This document shows positions 51,422 to 57,400 of a stretch of 64,000 nt of DNA, in pieces. The stretch spans positions 55,943,078-56,007,077 of the forward strand of contig CM055103.1 in NCBI GenBank assembly GCA_029204225.1, given 5' to 3'. Origin of the DNA: Diphasiastrum complanatum. Lineage: Eukaryota > Streptophyta > Lycopodiopsida > Lycopodiales > Lycopodiaceae. The notes beneath the pieces are model-generated. The model was given only the letters and a program-made list of their open reading frames with translations. It did no database searches and was not told the origin of the DNA. Position 1 is the first letter of the stretch. Each line of letters opens with the position of its first letter. The position numbers and the translations under genes are program-made.

Positions 51422-54400
51422 CAGAGTATTACAGACATGCGCATCCACCCCGGACGCGGCCATTTCGCGTCCGCGTCCGCGTCCGGCGGCGTCCGGACAC
51501 GTCCCTTTTTTTTAACACTAAAAATACACTAATAAAAAAAAATGGGGGTCCACCCCGGTATATATCTAAGGAAGCGGACCCCGGCCGCGCGCGTGTCCGG
51601 GGAAGCGTCCGGACCCCGGGCGCGCGCGCGTCCGGGGAAGCGTCCGGACCCGGACGCGCCAAGGACGCAATTTCTTTTTTTTTCAAGTTAAAAAAAAAAC
51701 GGACGCATCCGCTTCCGCGTCTGGGGGTCGGGACGTGGACGCGTCTGGGGGTCGGACATGGACGCATCCGGACGCCGGACGTGGATGCAAAATGGCTGCG
51801 TCCGGGGTGTGTGTGTATGTGTGTGTCCAACTTTATGCTACAGGGCGGGGGGGCATGCAATGTGCAATATTAGAATGAGCCTCGAGCTATAATGGTGGTG
51901 CTCTTTCAAGCCCCAAAGTGAATAGATAATAATGGCATGACATTTGAAACCATGTGTGCATTATACTCCATGTTCATGCATATTCAAACCGCTAAATTTG
52001 TGTCATGATTGAATAGTGTTGAAAACTGTGTGAAATCAACTGAGAAGGTAACTGTTTACTCTATGCTCACAGTCCGAGGAATAACCTATGATTTGTTTGC
52101 TACACTTGAGTTTGCGGTAACAGTTTGCTCCTTGGTTTGGAATTCTACAATGTTCGATGGAGAAATTAACGATGAATATCTCTATATCCTGTGACTATCT
52201 GAGCAGATAGGTGGCTGAATCATTGACAAGCCTTATAGTTTGGTTTCTATACTTGCTCGTTTGCAACAAAAGATTTAACTTGATTCCCCGAAGATAGAAA
52301 TACCAAAAAGATTGGTGGCTTTTGACATAGCTTTGCAATAGGATTAGAGATGGTATTCTTTTTAAACTCCATATGGGTTGAGTGATATCATGAGTTTCTG
52401 CCGCACTCTTCAAAGCTTGGAGGGTTGGGCAAGTGGACCTCCACTGAAATTGCTAAAATATTCTAGGACAAGCCTTTTGAGTCTGCAATCAGCTTCAGGG
52501 GCCAACAAAAATGCGATGTAAGGTCAACCAAAATAAAAATGGACCTCTGGTCCTTTGAACAAATAGCCTGTAGATGCCCTGGGAGTACTTGACCTATACT
52601 TATCAAGTCCCAAAATAATTGTATTTTTGTTGCTGTAAGTGCCTGTGTACAGAAAAGTGTATAGAACCACATTCATGTTTTTCCTGCACAGCTAATGTGT
52701 TACATTCTCTGATGAAAATCTTGATTTAATCTAGTTGTCCATTGTATGGTTGCGAAACACATGAATCTAATTGAAAGATCTGGGAAGCTTTATGTTAGCT
52801 TTGGATTTAGACATGCATTTGCAATTCACTTTATTTTTTGTCTCTTTGAAGTTGCAATATCTATGATATTCAACTTTCAATGAAACATCATGGAAGATTT
52901 GTTGAAAGAGATACACTGTAACCAGGTTGTTCTCTATCACATGCCCAATATGTTGTGGTGGTTGCTGGGTAGTCCATGAATCCCATGCAGTGGCTTATCT
53001 AAATAGCATGGTCGTGTGCTTCTCAGTTTTCCTATAGCTTGAGTTAGAATTGAGAAGGCTTTCACTTGCTAAAAAGTAGTTTAAATCTTCATATCAACGT
53101 ATCTCTACTATTTACCATGTTTTCATGATGCAGGTAGAGCAACTTGTTGTAGTTGAAGAACATCTTATGAATGTCCTCATAGCCTTGGCAAGACATTCTC
53201 CCCAAGCTGCAGAGATGGTTATGAAATGTCCGAGATTGATAGAAGCAGTAACACAACGATTTCTTTTGAACAATGACAGGTCAAATACCAGAGCATGTCT
53301 AGTGTGTGCGAAGGCAATTCAACTATTAAAGGTATGAAAGCTTGTGCATCTGTGCCTCTTTCTGTTTCATTTGAAACTATTGAAAATTAAACTCATAAGT
53401 ATTTCTAAGTTTGATTGCTTAAGTGTGTTATTGCTCTTTACAATAGTGGCCTTTCATCATCCATAATGTACTGGAGAAATGTGGGGTGATTTTTTACATC
53501 ATATGTGAAACTGTACAATATTGAAAGCCTCACTTACAATCACCATAAGAGGAACTTGGCAAAAGTTAAGGGTAGTGATGTAAAAATCACATCGGAGTTC
53601 AGAAAAGAATATTAATTGTCTTCTCCCTTTGCCACAAACCATCTGGAACCGGTTTCTAAACAGGCAAATATCTGGGGATGAGATGAATTTTGATGGTGGC
53701 CCACGGGTGAAAGTGATTCAAAAGCATACTCAATTCCACGTCTTATTTTACTTGAGAGCTTTGTCAATCTGGGTGACAGGAATTTATACCTTATACCTTC
53801 TGTGTAAAAACTACTTGCTAGGCTGATGTACAAAGGAGTACTTCGGTTCCCATGGTTGGTGTCACCTCACATTCCTAACCATGTGATGACACTAGGTAGA
53901 AAATGCTTCAAAGAATCATTGCTAGTTCTGTCCATGAAATCAAGGTCTGGACTACTATAGCAACATTGCAAGCTCGAGCTCAAGCTCAAACTCAAGCTTA
54001 AGCTCAAACATCGATATATAAATTTTCAACTGCTTTTGGGACACGATTATTTCTATGTCTATGTTCTCGGACACATTGGTTGAGAACTCTACATTTTTGT
54101 GATAAGAAGATATTTGCTTTTAACAATTCAGGCATAGAGAGCTGATTCAGAATCTTTGAGTGACAAATAATGATAGACACTATGTCAGGTATAGAAGCTT
54201 AGGCATGTAATCTTTGGGATCAGTCACCGAGTGGTTGTAATGGAATATGTCAAATATCAACATTAGGCAGCATGTTTTCGACTCTAGATTTGGTTGAATC
54301 CAAATAATGTAGCTGATGTGTTTTAGTCCGTGTTTGGATATGGACATTCAATCGAATTTTTTGTGCAGGATTGGAAATGCCATTGATGGGGAATGCTGTT

Positions 54401-57400
54401 TAATGAATGCTATTGTGATTATAGTAAGCAGCTATAAAGTTATGACTTTTACATTCAGGGGCCTAGTTGCTTATATGCACATGAATATGGAATGTGACAT
54501 TTTGCAGTTTGCAATTTGTTAGTTTACAAGTCTGTGATAATAGTGCATTCCCTTCTGTTGACTTAACTTCCTTCCGCATTTTATGCTGTGCTGCAGATTT
54601 TAGCTCAAGCTAGTAGGGCAACCTGTATCTGTTTTGCAGAATCAGGTGCCCTTCAAGTTGCCATGAGTGATCTTTTTAGGAAATCATTTTCAGCCGCCCC
54701 AACAGGTGTTCAAGGGTCTTTTGGTGGGTTGACTGGTACATTGAGTGAAGCACTTCGTCTTTGGAGAGTCTGTATAAAGTATGAAATTGGTATCTCGTTG
54801 TTTTCGGATCTCTATCCAGCACTGTGCTTTTGGCTATCACCTCCTTCACCAGACTACTCTTGGATGTCTTCTGAGGATGATGACATGTTTTGTCTAGCAC
54901 AAGAATCCTACCTCTTACTTGGAGAACTTGCAAGAACGCTGCCAGTACTACATGCCCTTAGCAAAGGAAATGGTAGTCAAGCTGCAGAATCTGAGCATTT
55001 ATGTTGGTCCTGGAGTGTAGCTCTTCCTATGGTAGAAACTAGTTTTGGGTGGCTATCATCTGAATGCACTTCCTTTTTTAAGATGCTAGGATGCCTTTCA
55101 GGGAATTCTTCCTCCATTCTTACCAATAATAAGATCTCAATGAAACGTATTCAATATTTTATTGGGGCGCTACATGCAGTGTTCAATTTCTTGTCAGTTG
55201 TTTGTGAAAGGGTTTCATCAGGAAAGGACCATTTGGAAATGCCTAAAGGTAGTGTTCAGGCCTCAAACACGTATCAACCCTTTTGGCTTCCAGCTTTCAT
55301 CCCTCAGCTGGGACTTCATGTAGCTGCAAGTAATCTGCTTGGCTTTCATCGGAGTGGAACCCAGTCAAAGAATGCTAATCCTACTCTTGTAGATTGGATC
55401 CTTAACTTTAAAGAAGCTGCTGACCCTGAAACATTGTTAGTGCTTGTAAGCTGTATGCATGCCTTGATCCGCCTTGCTCATAGTATAGATACATTGCTAG
55501 AGGTTGCAAGACCTGAAGTTCTCAATGTCTCTGATAAGGAGCAACTATCTGTGCCTCAAGTAACTTTGCGTAGTGGGATCCTGTTATCTGCTGAAAACGA
55601 GCTACAAGGATTACTTGAAGCCATAGGGAACCAAATCATTGGAAACCAACTGTTACAAGCCAGTGAGTCAAATGGGAGGGGGGGACCTGCTCCTGGAGTT
55701 GGATTGGGATGGGGTTCTAAATATGGAGGGGCATGGTCCATTCAAACCCTTCTAGCTCAAAAATATGCTCTGCTAACAACGGATTTACTTTTATTTTTAC
55801 CCAGAAGAACTAGAGAACTATATGAAGATCAATCTGCTGATTGGTGCCGTGTGCCTAACTATGGAGAAATTGCAAGGATAAAGTGGAGATTTGATGCAGG
55901 GTTGGCTGCAATGATGGTAGCTGGTCCTGGAAAAGCACACCTACTAGAGAAAGTACTCTCAGATGTTTTGCTCAATACTGCGCTTTTTAGTTCAATTGTA
56001 AGAAGCTGTCAATCGATTTTAAAAACCTGGGCCAAACACAGAGAAAGCAAAGACGGTTCACAAACTGCAAGCAATGAAACCGTACTTATGAAATCCAACA
56101 TTCAGCAAGGACGGGATATCTTGCTTCAACATTTCAAGACTATGTGGTTGCTGGAGAAAAGTAAACTGGATAAAGAAGATGCTACACATACTAATGAATC
56201 TGGAACCAAAAGTCTTGCCACGATACCTGAAGACAGTCCTCACTTGGAGGATGATAGCATGTCATGCAGAGCTGCTCGTACCGAAAGTCAAATGGCAGAG
56301 TGGGCTGGTGCAAGGCTCCCATTACCAAATCATTGGTTTCTTAGTCCACTTTCAACTGATCTAACACAACATGAAATACATTCTATTTCAATTGAAGATA
56401 ACTGTAACATGGATGAAGGTGAACAAAACTGCATGGAAAACTTGATAAGGAGCGGACTTGTACTCCTACTTGGTTTGGAGACTATAATGGATCAAGTGAA
56501 AGATACCGTATATTCAGGTGTTTCACGTATACCGTTAGTACGCAAAATTCATGCTTTGTCAACTTTGTTTGTACTTGGAGGAGATGTGTTTTTGCAGCAT
56601 GGGATAAGAGAACTGATCGGAGCTTTTCAGGATTTTCTTGGGTTTGAGCTCGACGAAGCATCGACAAGAAATATAATTTGTAAAGATTCAAATGAGAAAC
56701 TTCAATTGAGACCCAGGTACATTGAGACTAGATGTCAAAAGAGGAAGATTGCTGCTGAGCCTTATATTCTGGAAGAAAGACACACAAGAGAAGCTTCCAC
56801 CGAGACTTCCTCACAACCTTTTTGTGCTCCATCAAAAATTGTAGCTGTAGATGGAAAACAAGGGCTTGATTTTGAGCTCTTCATTGATAGTTCTTATGTG
56901 AACTTTGCTGAAAGCCTTGCTGAAACTTTTGCAGCATCTTCCTTCGGAGATCTCAATTTTGGGTGCCAGGTTGCAATATATTTCAGACGTGAAGTTGCAG
57001 AATCTATACGTCTTGCAATATGGAGAGTTTTGGCAGATGCTAAGGTCTTAGAGTTGCTACCCTCCTTGGAAAGCTGTATCGGAAGTACTTTGGGATATTT
57101 ATATCCTGCAGAGGTAATAAGTCATGTTATTTTGTCAGAATAGCTCTTAGTTTATTCCAAAGACTACATTTTGCTTTTCTTTATTCTAGCCTTTAAAAAA
57201 TAGCTGATGTGGGTATGAATCGAGCTGCTATGTTTTGTCCTGCTTATACCGACTGGTGGAGTTAGTGGTTGAATCCTTGGTATTTGGCATGAAGGAATAC
57301 AATGTCAACAGGCTAACAAGCATTTTGCTACTGATTATGCTTGTGAGACAGAATGTAACTTTGATTTGGTGACTGTCACTTCGGACTTTGAAGAATGTGT

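Noticed and set aside
51429-51860. 143-codon minus-strand Arg/Pro-rich frame
   Set aside because: It follows the GC-rich foldback repeats and shows no domain; GC-rich repeats stay open by lack of stops.
52195-52672. Two neighbouring minus-strand frames in intron 6
   Set aside because: They looked continuous at first but join out of frame and show no recognised domain.
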